Source: Tomocerus qinae
Taxonomy: Eukaryota; Arthropoda; Collembola; Entomobryomorpha; Tomoceridae
Direction of reading: 5' to 3'
DNA: 64,000 nucleotides
NCBI GenBank assembly: GCA_020055645.1
Contig: CM034547.1
Span: 42,635,909-42,699,908, forward strand
The position numbers and the translations under genes were made by a program. Numbering within the stretch: position 1 is the first letter of the stretch; the number at the start of each line of letters is the position of its first letter. The notes under the pieces were generated by a model. That model saw nothing but the letters and a program-made list of their open reading frames with translations, was not told the origin of the DNA and did no database searches. This document shows, piece by piece, positions 40,201-52,544 of this stretch.

Positions 40201-43200
40201 TAGGGTAATTTATAATTAGTCAAGTTAAATTAGCCGTCGGCAAGTGACAAATTCATTTGTTTTCTCGTTTGTGTTGCTCTGCATGTAAGTCAACTAATAC
40301 ATTCATAAGTACAATCGCGTGGTTGTGGCCATGTCGAGCATTGTATAACTGTCCGTGTTACTAAGCTCTATGATAAAATTTGGTATAGCTTCTAGACTTC
40401 TAGAGCTACATGCACAATATGCTTTAGACCTGGCGATATTATTATGTCACATCATTCAAATCAAGACAGGAGCGGACACGGGGAACCTTTTAGCGAAAGT
40501 ACGTATATTCAGGAGAGAAAGCATGGGCTAATGCGCGTTTCCACACTACAATGTGTCTACCCTTACACAATGTTACACAGATTACTTCACATTAGCTCCC
40601 AATGTATCTGGATGGCAATATTGTAAATGTACATGCACACAAAAGCAAAATGCGTGTCTAATGTGAAGTCTACTGTACCAATTGCGGTCTCTCTTATTAA
40701 GTAGTTACGTGATGAATTTTGCATATTATTGTTTTCTATAAAGCATCCAGCTATGCTATAAGTGATAAGTTCCTGTTGCGTTCTATTTTCTATTTAAGAC
40801 TAATTCATATACTCGTTTTATGGACTATATAATAGTGCAGTTCAATATATTGAAGTTTATTTATACTGCTTTGACTTTTATATTAATATGAATGTACAGG
40901 TACACAACTCATGCATGTCGTGGGTTTCAAACCCGATTTTCCTAGTGCGTGAGACAAATATGAGTTTGCCATTTGTGAAATTAAAGTATCGAATGACTTA
41001 CCTTACCTTTCCTTATATTTATTACGATGCAAAGTCCAGTTGACGTTCGTGGAGCGCTGAACTAATAAAATTCTGTCCAGAGAATATTTACTCTTACTTA
41101 GGCAAATATGTTTTATAGAGCCCAGTGGAAAAGAATTCTGTGATACAAGTAAACATGCCGCCTAGTACTCGTTGGGCGTCACCTTCACCATGAATTTGCA
41201 AAACGGCGTTTACAGAGCTATATTTTATTTCTGCCTTGATAAATAATTTGCGATACTCTTGCGGATATTTTGCAAGAACTGTTTTATGTCCTGATTCTGC
41301 CGTTTATTGTTCATGCTTTGAGTATTTTAGTATGTCCGGTAGTAAAACTAAAGTGGGCTTGCTTGCTATAACTCAAAAACCTTGTACTCAGTGCAAATTT
41401 GCTCTTTTGTTTTAAATAAATGGATTTCCTGAAATCTACAGTTTGTAAATGATTTACTAAAATCTTTGCTTACCATGCACAGCAGGCTACAATGCATTGC
41501 AATGAGCTTAAATAAATACTATTGTTAATCTTTATGCCATAATATACTAATAACCTTGTTTTGATTTTGTTTACAGGTAAGAAAACGTGTCTCCTACTAC
41601 TCTTGTTACTTTAACTGAGTTCAAAGATTCTCTGGATGGATAAAATCCACTATGGTGAAAAGTATACAATTTATAGCCCACTGTGCTATATATGGTCTGA
41701 TTTATACATTATTTTCCATCGTATGTCTCTAATAATGGTTTCAGGACTCATATTTTGTATATTTATATAAAAATATCATCTATGTGACAAAAATAAAGGT
41801 TATTTTATTTGCCGCAGTAAAAATTGCATCCAACAAATGCAAACTAGTTCTTTAAAGTCAAGGCAAAATGAACACATAGGTATGAATTTTATGTATTGGT
41901 ATGGGGGAAGTGTGGTTGAGAAAGACAAATTATTATGGTTGGGGACTATAGATATGCATTTGAGAATGTTCTTTACACTTTGGGAAAACATGTTCTGTAT
42001 GATTATTTGACGCTGTATGCATTCAAGCTTACAATGTCAGGATTGTAGGTATTATCATGTAACGCAGTTCAAAGGACATAAATTATTACAGAAGATAGAG
42101 CAATAGTGAAGTATGTGCAATAAAGTATATAGTGCCTTGCATAAACCAAAGATTTAAACATGCAATTTCGTCGCAAAAAGTAAATCAAGAACGAGAAGTA
42201 AGTAGGGTAGAAAGCCGAAAGGCAGAAGGGAAGTGAAAGCTGGCAAAAAGTGAAGTCCAGAGTTGGAGCAGAAGTAAAGGAAAGGAAATGAGAGTAGAAA
42301 TATGCAAAATATTCCATAGAAGGAGAATGTGCTTCGCATAGCGTATTTCTGCTAACGATAAATGTAAGTGCAATATTAGAAGTTAGGTACAAGACATTGG
42401 CTACAACCTCTCTCCATACATACGCAGTGGTGAGCACTTGAGTTAAATAGGTAAAGAAAAGCAAGTGTGCCGCGAATAGAGTCCACCAGACTCATCTTCA
42501 GTCGAGCAAAGTCGCTAAAGAGACTTGTATGCAAAATATCGTTCCTGGAATATGAAGGCTCTTTTCCTCCAAATATAATCTCTGTGTGTTCCAGATATAA
42601 ATTCTTAACGTGCAGTTCCAGATCCGGAACAGTTCAGTTGAGTTGACGATGAGGAAAGTAGAGTAAGCCAGGACTCGGTGAGGAGCCGGAGAAAGTTAGT
42701 GAGTAGGAAGGAAGGAGTGAAAGCCAAAATCCGCGATTCACCCAAATGCTAAATGGGAATATCTGTTTGTGTGAACTTGCAAATTATTTGGAGTCGGACT
42801 ACCTATATCTGTATAAGGAAAAGGAATGGGCGGACGACACAATGAGATAAGTTAGTTGAGGTTTCACCTAAATGTGTAAAGGAATTGCTTTCTGCATTTG
42901 ATAGGAAATCATATTCTAGAGATATATGGTCCCCACGCTCCTTTACTTATTGTCTTTAGTTTAGTTAACGTTACTTAACTCCCGCTTCATAATGAATGTG
43001 GTCTCCTTTGCATCACTAGATGCGGTTTGGTTAGTTTGACTTACTTATTTAGTTAGTTGAGACAATCAAGTGGATCGGATTAGATTGGATTGTGGCTACG
43101 GAGAAACAGACAGAAATTGTCTCTTAATTCCATACTAATAATAACCATACGTAGATAGATAGACTATAATAATACAACTACTTAATTCTACTTGCATAAA

Positions 43201-46200
43201 TTCTGTCCTCAATTATTGTTATCCTTCTTTACTTATTATTTATTGCTCTTGTTTCATTACATCCATTGCCTATTGCCAGATGGCTTATTAATAATAGACC
43301 ACTCCTGTATACCATTTCTCTGGCTATTAAAATTAGGATTATTTAGTATTTGTCCCACAATACGTGCCTACAAGAACCCACATTGCTACCAATTCAGATG
43401 CAAATTATTCCCAGTCAACTATTTAAACAATGCAAACCAATTTTACGTGTACATTTAGCTGTCCCATCCCGTACTGTCTTCCAAGAGTCCTCTTTATCCC
43501 CATTGTGTACTTACTTTCCTAATTAATTAAAGTGACTCTCACTCGTCTCGTCTTTCTTCTCAAAAATTATTTATGGCTGTATGAATTATTAGCCTCCTTT
43601 TGTATTGTCTTTTGCCCTCTTTATTGTCATTACCAGCTCTTCTGTGAACTTATAGCCTTATCTTCAATGATACTCAGATTTATGGAATGTTTTCAAAATT
43701 TTCTTTCTTTTGTTGGTATCATCATTTCTATGTGAAAATACTTCATTTACTCTATTACTCTGTGTGCACAAAATGAGAGCAACGAATCTATTATTGTATG
43801 ATTAGATATTGAGTATGTATTAGATAAATGAAGAAGTGGTGGAGTATTTAGAAATAAATTACAATTTAAGATGTTATTTAGATAAAATTATGTTTGCAAA
43901 CCAATCATTTGCATTTTGCATGTTCACTATTTGTTATTAATTGCTTCCTCCTATGTGAAATAGGTATATTGTGAATATTATAGCGATATGATTTGAAATT
44001 ACAAAAGAAAGGAGTTGAGGATCAGGCTATGATTCATAGGGAGTTGTAAGTGTAAAGTTGTTAGACACTTGATCCTAATTTTCTTAAAAGGAAGCCTCAG
44101 AAAAGCAAAGTGAAACAAAGAGAGGGAAGTTTTCGCTAGGAGAGATTTTCTTGTGGGATAATAATAATACTAACTAAGGAATGTACAAAGTAATAGAGCG
44201 TATGGTTTGTTAGTTGACTTGCTACTAAGTAGAAAGAACAAAGCTCGCACACGCCTAGTGTGTGTGTTTGGTTGAAGTAGTTATTAAGGGGAGTGTAGAA
44301 CTACAAACAAATTCAAAGCAAACAGAAAGTCAAAGCTGAAGCCAAGTCAAATTCAGACTTGCACAAGAAGTCACATCCACATCTACTTATAGATAGCAAC
44401 TCCGTCAAGAAAGAAGATTGCTGAGGCAAAGAGTTAATGAGTCTGTGGTCTGGTCACTGGGGTCCTCTGCAGACACAGCCCTCCCATTATTACCTACACA
44501 CAACTACTTTCTATTATAATGATAACCCAACAAAGCACTTTTACTCTCTGACAGCTAACTATACTTAAACTACTCGCATCTACTTTACAAATTTTCAACT
44601 ATGATTTGCCGACATGACAAAATGATTTACATTTGTAGTCTTCCTATTTCCACTCTGTTGCCCCTTTATGTCCTCGTATCATGATGATAGCTACTTCATC
44701 TTTACATGTACGCACTCAACTTACCTAAACTTTACTTTTCCCAAATTGTATTATCTGGATTTACGGCTTCTATTGTACTATTATGATTCTCACCAAAACA
44801 TTATAAAGTTCTCTGTGCTCCCGTTATTCAAATCATAAGCATAGCTGAAATATCGAGGTATACTTGTGATTAACGCAAGTTATACAACTAATAAATAACC
44901 ATATATTATGTAGGCTTGTAAAAGAAATAGTTCTACAAGTAAATCTTTGCTCGTTCTGTAGCGTAGTGTGAAATGTAGCCGATTATGACTTTGCAATATA
45001 TATGCATAAGTCATGAGATAGTGTGGTAGTACATGTAGGCACTTAATTGTAATGTTTAAAAAGAATTAGCATTTGAATGAAGTATAGTAATCGCCTGTAG
45101 ACTGGGAAGCTAATGTTGAAGATTCTGGCTGTCTAATTCATAGTTGGCAAGTGTGATTAATTATGGAACGTCATATCTACAGAGACACTAACTAATAAAG
45201 AAACACCTCATAGTACAGCTACAGTGTGCAGACGAATGAATGGAAAATACTAGCGGTTTGCTTATGGTTTTGTTTAGTCTGTGTATGTGCACTGTGAAGA
45301 ATTTATTTCTATATGGCTGTCATTATAAAGCGGAGTGCATATATTCTTTTCATTAGAAGACAGCTACAGGAAAGAATGGGACGTTTTCTGAACCTCGCCA
45401 AGTCACCACAATGCAAGTCGGTGTCGACTGCTGCACGTTGACTTCATTCTTCACAGACTACTATAATATCTACACTAACTGTGTAGCACATGTAGGGACT
45501 GTAAATTATAATATTTTCTACTCAATAGAAGAAATGTCTATAGGGGTATTTCTGAACAAAGTTGTTTCTCTACACTGCTGCGATATTGTAACATAAATAG
45601 ATGGTTCACGTACTCGGTCTTTGTCTTGTACTGTTATGTAACATGTAAATACTGTTCTTAATAAATATGTAGGTAAGTAAGAATTCACTAATACTACATC
45701 ATACTGTTTGCTATAAGCAAAATAAGGAAACTGGTAGTGGTAGGTAGTGCTCGTGTGATTAACTACATGTCATCTTCCTTTCCTCCTCTTGACGTCCCTG
45801 CTGTTTTACTTTAGAACCTCTTTCTCCACTCAATTCATACATATACTGTCCTATATATGGCATAATATCTATATTTCCGGTTTTATATAGGTATTATACT
45901 ATTATAGATATCAAGGGTCTGTTATAAAGGGTTACCTACTTTACTTTACTTTTACAAACAATGAAGTGTGGTGAGATGACATTTGCTAAAATATAGTTTT
46001 AATCGCTCATTCACGCACATTGTAAATCTACGTGAGTACTTTGCGTGAAATCTCTCAGCTACAACACTTTAAAGTCACATCCGTCATGCTGCATAAGACA
46101 AGTTCATAAGAAACATTAATCTTTACATCATATTTTACTAAATACTGAATGAGTATTACTGTATTTATGGTTAGAGCGTTTAGCATTTCTTACAATTAAA

Positions 46201-46780
46201 TTTTCATTAGCCACGTGTAAGCAGAAATGTCGTGCGAACCTATCTCATATGATTAGATGTATTGGAGTGAGTTTTGGTGTTTCAATTTGTGTTTAGTCAA
46301 GATTTTATGTCTATCTGAATTTAAATTTGAGTATTGATTTTCCAATTTGAGAATGCTGAGGGTGATAGGAATCATTGAAAAATCCTGTAATATTTTGGCT
46401 ATAGAAAAGAACTTTATTTTAGGGAGTTGGTGCTGAGAAAGCTTAAGGATATGTGAATACATTATATGCAATAGAATGCTGACAGTTGACATCTTCCTAA
46501 TGGCTTGTCAGTGATAAAGTGGAAAGCTGCTTGACATGACAAGGGAAAGTGTGTAACATTTCCATTGAATGAAAAAAGCCAATCTCAATTCAGAATTGCA
46601 AACTAAACCCAAGTGAAATTAAGATAACCTTGATACTGGGCTATTTACCCAAGAAAACACTTGTGTATACCCATTAAATATAGAATTGTTAAGTAGAAGT
46701 TGAAAATAGCATTGAGATTTGAACGTGAGAACGTAATCACTTATCATTTACGCAATATTCTGAGTTAAGTGGTAGGAAAT
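37261..46780. other. Non-coding AT-rich stretch holding the longest chance frame
   Basis: No gene is supported. The longest open frame of the window (131 codons, minus strand, 42069-42464) lies over a purine-rich plus strand near 42180-42320, with two shorter frames open in parallel on the same strand. Small repeats include an exact tandem pair of CTTCTAGA at 40389-40404, a GGGTTT-C-AAACCC hairpin at 40922-40934 and (ACTTT)3 at 45938-45952. No tRNA can be folded around the hairpin. Confidence 0.6.
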
Positions 46781-47400
46781 AATAGATTTGTAGGGATATT
46801 ATATCAGGAGTGTTATGAAAATCGAATGAAAAAGTGAATAGTAAGGTATGAGAGGAGACGAAACGTGTGTCTACATATATTAGTGTCAATGCAATGATAT
46901 ATTTGAGTTGGGTGAGTAGTGTGGAGAAGTGTGCATATGTATAGCATAGGGAAGGAATCGGAAACGAATCTCAACTTCACCCTTCCTCTTTCTGAACCCT
47001 TTCTTCTCGACGAGTTGGAGTCGGAAATGTCAAAAGAACTTGTTAGGAGCTGTTAGTATTATTATTCAATGGAACGGAACGTAACACAACGGAGAAAAGA
47101 ACTGTGAAAAGTTGAAGTTTGATTTAAAACTTTCTTCTCCCTCAACATTCCGTCTGATATACAAAGGTGGATAATATGCGCTTCATGTCAACTCAACTCA
47201 CCATTCAACTTTCAACTCGAGACGAATCAACTCTTTATTTTTCAACAATGAGGTGTGATTTCACTCACATACTTTTCTCTAATTTTCTGTCACGTCCCGA
47301 CAGCTCTTCCAATTCTTATCGCTCAAATCACAATCACTTTCCATTTGCTTATCCATTTCACCTCTAAACTCCATTACTCCCTTCTCTAGTAGATACTACT
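46781..47400 (+). other. G-rich to C-rich strand-composition switch
   Basis: Hand counts are 55 G and 13 C at 46781-46970 (skew about +0.62), then 26 G and 79 C at 47121-47400 (about -0.50). The plus-strand frame at 47167-47367 falls in the G-poor half and is Ser/Thr/Asn-rich, as composition predicts. Just before it, an ATG at 46937 opens a 39-codon frame ending at 47056, with an acidic stretch LLDELESEMSKEL. It is too short to support. Confidence 0.65.
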
Positions 47401-50400
47401 CATTTTAACATACCTATCACATTATTGGGACGATAGGAAATAGTATCTTAGATACACTCACATTCCATTGCAATCTGCGGTGATAATTCTGTAGAAGGGA
47501 AAATATTCGGGCATTACTCAATTGGAATTATTTTCCGCTCAAATCAATTTAAGTGTAAGGAATGGAAAGAAAAACAGCAATAAACAATTTCGAATACTAA
47601 ACTATAGTATAGCAGAAGCACTTTCTTTCAGCAATGGAAAATGTAGTAGTAAATCATGGTTCCATTCGTTGAAAGAGAATATTTTATGCTAAACAAAGAG
47701 AATTAATTACGTCCGCATAGCAAAATGGATATTAGTTAATATCATTTAGAAATAGTGTATTTCAATATAGGTATATAGTAAACAAAAATGTTTAAATTAC
47801 TATTTTGCAATCTATTTTTCTAGGTAATATACCGTGAGAAAAAAGGAGAATTCTGAAATGATTTACATCAATTTATAATGATAATCAGATTCCTTTCTTT
47901 TCAGCTCTTCCAATATATCATAGTTTAAGTAATACTGAATTAGAAAGTATCCCAGTAGTTTTAGAAATTTGTCTTTGTCTAAATTATTATTGTATGAGTT
48001 AGTTATTAAGCTCACTAACTAGTTAACTGCATTTACTTATATTTAAAAGTAAAGTGGTAATTTAAAGATGCTTGGTCAAGTTCTATTTTTAGAATGCACT
48101 AATGAACTTGACAATTGGTCAACATGAAATTCCGTACAATACATCATTTACAAAGACCTTTTCAACTATAATTGAGCCCAAAAGCTGTAAATAGCTTCAC
48201 GACCGTCACGAATCATCATTACACGATCAAGTCACACACACGACTCTTTTTATTATGTAGTCTATAGGTCTAGTCACCTATGCTTAGTATCTCTTCTTCC
48301 ACCTAACATCCACATGAATTTACTTTTGGCTTGTATTAAACTTCGCCCAAAGCGTTTTGTTCCATTACCTGCATTACTAACTCAGTTACATCATGCATCT
48401 ACATGAAGGTCTACCGAATGTTTACGCTACAGAGTCTGATATATTACACCGAATTTGTAGATTTATTAATGCTGTTTAGTGCAGCGTTCCATATACTATT
48501 AGCACGGATGTTGAAGTAAGATAAATAAAGAGGCGTGTCTCGTTCACTCCATTCACGAATCTGAATTTCAGTACCTGATTGATATGACCTAATGTTGGGA
48601 CACAATGTGAGCGTGAAACAGAAAGAAGTTTATAAATAACTCGCGGTCTCCTAACAAGGCTTGCGGTAAATTGCTAAGAATTAAGTTTATTCTTAGTTGA
48701 AATAAACGTTCATTTAGGAATCAATCACAAAGTATACAATAAGCGGACGTACGTCCTTTCATGGGTTTAGGTGCAGGGAATTGGCATATGCCATGTTGTT
48801 GTGAGTTAGCATTCTACGCAATTGAACTCTAAATATATACCATATTCGCAAATAAGTAACTAGAAAACGTGAAATCTGTGGGGTACTACTTGTTTACACG
48901 GAGTGCCGACAATTTATCCGCATCGTTCTGAGACGTCGTGCTTTAATGACTAAAACCTTCAGCACAATAGAATAAAATACAATTGCGACTGACGTAAATA
49001 GAAAGGGAGGAATTGGTGGAATTGTACTTCACCACAATATAAATGATACTGTAGGTAATGGACATTGCTTGGTCATTTTATTTACCTATTAAAGTACATT
49101 CACAAGTTTACGAATAACACTGCAGTTTTATGTGATGACGAAGAAAACCTTTAAAATACATTCCTTCGTCCTACATCTGATCTGTTTATCACGTTGCTAT
49201 CAACCATTTACCACCAAAAATGTGTGGGTGGTTGACGTTCGGCCTTTAATGATTGCATTTCCTGATTGCATGTGCGTACTTTGGTATGTCATTCTCCTGA
49301 CACAGTTTCTGTTTTAATTATTCACTCCAAAAGATTCAGGGTCATGATTTTCGTGCAACATTTCACTTAATTACACAGGAAAATATTAAAATATGACTTG
49401 TCAAGGATATTGTAAAATATTCTTTGAGATGTTTTAATTTCAAGACTAACTATGCTGATACTACTTCCAAGAAAATCAATAGTTTAATAAATGTAAAAAA
49501 GATCCCTACTTTCTAGTTCACATTTTTAAGACGACGTGATAAACTATTTAACTTATAGAGTGGAATAAATGAAAATAGACATGCATATGCTATGCACACC
49601 CTAGTGCTTGCACTACTAGGAGCGATTCCTATCCTGTGAAATTATTTATAGTATAAGATATGTATGCATGTTGGCATTCTTATATTTTCCACTATCTTTG
49701 GATATAATCTTAAAAGAAGATTAAAAGACAGCGTATAAATAGGTGAAATTCTATGCTGTGAGTGTGAAATGGAAATTCGCGTGCCTGCCTTTGCCTATAT
49801 GGTTGAATGAAATATTTGCGTTCCACTTATCTTAACAAGTTTCATCTCTCACTTGTTCTTATTATTAGTATGTGTTGCATAATACTCTATCCGCTCTGGC
49901 ATGTAACTTTCTAACTTGGAAATAAATAATAGCTGAGTATAATACAGATACTAACCAGTCCAGTCACAAACACTCTATGGATAAAGTGAAAGGAAACTGA
50001 AGATGCAGTGAAAGAATAGGAATTCAGAGAGAAAAGTCGACTCGCCAAGAATTCCTTCTTCAACAGCCTTTGTGGTGGAGAAGCATTCATGAATATTGTT
50101 TTATAGCCTTGTATCAAATCCACTTCTATTGTTTTTCTCTTTCATTCAGACCTATCCACTAGACGAGATTATACTATACACAATTCATATGCTTATATTC
50201 TATCCTTATGGCATGTATATCGATTCTAAAATGCAAAGTGGTGCAGTAGAACATTCAAATGGCCTTATCAGTCATTTCAAAAATAAGAAAAAGAGGATAA
50301 TGAACATTATATCCCTTTCTTGGTTGACATAAAAAACTTTTAGATGTTCATTTAATACAGATTGAAGATGAATTTCATTTTGATATATGTATTGAAACTT

Positions 50401-51264
50401 TGCAAATTAATCTTTAGTGCTCGAGAAAGTTGGGAAAGTGGAAGAAGGAAAATAGTGTAGAGATTCCTGTACATTTATTCAAATCAAACTACTTTAATAT
50501 TTATAATTTCTATAGGTATGAAAGTGGATTATATAATATGGTACATATTATTATAGATATTGATGTATAATACAAAATGTGGATCTGGATATACGAGATA
50601 GTAAAATTGAACTGCATGCCTGATATTTATGTACATATACACAAATACAGTACATAATAGCATTACCTATCCCTCGGTTATGGGAAAGTAGGGTAGAAAC
50701 TGTATTGGCCCTTATCACCAAAGTAAAACTTGGATCCTACTTCATTTCGTAACATTTACCTTGCCTATATAGATAGATAGGTAGGTTGTCGCTGTACAAA
50801 CATGCAAATATGGAAGTTTTCAACATTTACCCGTAGAGTGTCCAATCCATCTTAGAGCATACAGACTGAGACTGCAAACAGAGAGCAGTGTATAGGACAG
50901 TGGAAATTCCAGCGTATGCAAAGCACATAAAGCTCTCTCACACATACAATTAGTTGTTCAAACATTTGGTCATGTCTGGGCTGGTGCTTGGAAGCTTAGC
51001 TTTCTTTCCCTACTTTCCCTCTATTTAACTCATAAGTTTCGGCTCTATGGTTCATTTCTCTTTGCTCTGCCGTGATTGTTGCATTGTTAGTCAAGTTTGG
51101 TTAGGCAAGCTAAGCTAACTTATGTTAAGTTACGAAAAGAACACAATTTCGTGACGTTGCACGTTTTCTGCTATGTACATCTGATTTTACATGTTGACAA
51201 TCTTTTTTATGTACATAAATTGGAGCATCCAATGCATCTTCCAACTCTTGTAATCTTTTAATGG
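47401..51264. other. Non-coding AT-rich stretch up to the transposon-like unit
   Basis: No gene, RNA gene or repeat family is supported. Frames of 61-78 codons at 49132-49317, 49911-50123 and 50096-50332 show no domain. The sequence immediately left of the transposon-like unit has no counterpart to its right, and no target-site duplication could be recognised. Confidence 0.6.
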
Positions 51265-51306
51265 AATTGAGTTCGCGAGTTCTAAAAGTACACTTTTCAA
51301 TAACAA
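51265..51306 (+). repeat. Left terminal inverted repeat
   Basis: The 42-bp left arm begins aattgagtt and contains a 23-bp core (51277-51299, starting gagttctaaaagtac) identical to the complement of the right arm. The three mismatches lie at arm positions 10, 12 and 36. Similarity ends soon after the arm, so the repeat is about 42-44 bp. Confidence 0.85.
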
Positions 51307-51974
51307 CTATTTTTTATTTTATCAACTGGCCAAATTATTTAAAAGTATACTTAGTAAACACCCGAAAGTCTATTGGTAGATGTCCGACAATCAAGATATG
51401 GGTTAGTTTTTTACCCATCCATATCCCTTTGATACCGGCTATCGACTACTGATCCATTAGGCTATTAGGCCCTCTATTAAGCCCTATTTTCAGTGAGTTT
51501 AATTTTTAAAGTGATTTACAGTGCCAGTGCCACCCTATTTGCTTAGCTATAGTTAACAGGCGACATTAACGCCTTATTTCATAATGCGTTCTATTTTATC
51601 CGACCAAAATCATTTTTACCAGTCGTCTAATTGCCTAATAAATTGGACAGCGAATGTGTTTGATTTTTTAAAGATGCCACCAGACAAAGAATACTTTTCT
51701 CAGTCTACATTTCTCTATTTCCTTATTTTGACTATTTACATATTCTAGCCACCACTTCCCAGTAATTGTAACATGTCATACAGGCTGATTTAGATAGCTA
51801 AACGGTTGGTTACCGAACATGGACTAATCACCTATATTGCCTCCAGGAATAGTATTGGAAAAGGTGACATATATCTATCAAAGGGAATAAAATGTAATGT
51901 CCGACCCCGAATTGAATTTTTCCCAATGCAAAATCATTTTCTATCAATCATCCTATTTTCTTTTTCTCTGACCC

Positions 51975-52028
51975 AACCTAATAAAAATACAGTCAAAAAA
52001 TTTTTGGTTGTTTAAATTTTATTAGGTT
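51975..52028. repeat. Nested inverted repeats inside the transposon-like unit
   Basis: AACCTAATAAAA at 51975-51986 pairs perfectly with TTTTATTAGGTT at 52017-52028. The loop between them contains a further 12-bp palindrome, CAAAAATTTTTG. The arrangement could fold as a stem with an inner hairpin. It could also be the trace of a smaller element inserted in the larger one. Confidence 0.6.
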
Positions 52029-52432
52029 AGAGATCATAAAAGGCAAATAGTGGCCGGTTTATATGAAATACTGCAATCAACCCATTACCAAAAATCAATC
52101 GCATTTGGCGTTGAAATATTCCGAGAAAAATCAAAATTAATTTCTTGGGTATTGTTTGAGTAGTCTCAGTACTTAGTAAGAAATTTTCCAATGACGGCAT
52201 CAACTTTTAAACGTATTTTTGTGGTCAACCCTCGACAGAGTAGCTAAATTTTTGCGAAGAATAGTTCTTCAACGACATTAAGTGGGATTGGGCTCATTTT
52301 ACATAGAAACTAAATGTGGTTGTTAACAAAGCTAAGGAACGGAAAGTCTTTGTCGGCAATTGGTTGGGGACTGTCGGGTATTGCTCTTGGGTGACAATAG
52401 TGACACTTTATTGTCTCCATTAGAGATAGAGA

Positions 52433-52474
52433 TTGTTACTGAAAAGTGTACTTTTAGAACTCTCAAACTCAATT
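52433..52474 (-). repeat. Right terminal inverted repeat
   Basis: This is the 42-bp right arm, complementary to the left arm at 39 of 42 positions. It ends with ctcaatt at 52474, followed by agagcag, which does not match the left flank. Confidence 0.85.
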
Positions 52475-52521
52475 AGAGCAGAATTCAAATGGTAATTATA
52501 AATTATGACATTCAAATTAAA

Positions 52522-52544
52522 TTAAAATTGAACTTAAAATTGAA
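52522..52544 (+). repeat. Two copies of TTAAAATTGAA
   Basis: An 11-bp word is repeated at 52522-52532 and 52534-52544, one base apart, within an A/T-rich stretch just outside the right end of the transposon-like unit. It probably reflects slippage. Confidence 0.55.

Larger units (their letters stand above)
51265..52474. mobile_element. DNA-transposon-like element, probably non-autonomous
   Basis: A unit of about 1210 bp is bounded by 42-bp inverted repeats matching at 39 of 42 positions. This layout is typical of class II transposons and long MITE-like derivatives. The only internal frame of note (69 codons, 51806-52015) shows no DDE/D transposase motif, so the copy is either non-autonomous or decayed. 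No clear target-site duplication flanks it. A TA occurs just outside the 3' end (52474-52475) and near the 5' end (51260-51261), but the 5' side would need about five extra bases, so a Tc1/mariner-type TA target is only a possibility. Superfamily unassigned. Confidence 0.75.

Noticed and set aside
40922..40934. GGGTTT-C-AAACCC hairpin that resembles a tRNA T-arm
   Set aside because: The loop is out of register with the TTCRANY consensus, and no box A, anticodon arm or acceptor stem can be placed upstream.
42069..42464. Longest open frame in the window, 131 codons, hydrophobic
   Set aside because: It starts at a non-ATG codon, lies on the complement of a purine-rich patch where stops are rare in several frames at once, matches the chance maximum for 64 kb, and shows no domain.
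47167..47367. 66-codon Ser/Thr/Asn-rich frame
   Set aside because: It coincides with a G-poor segment and has no domain or splice context. Its composition follows the DNA bias.
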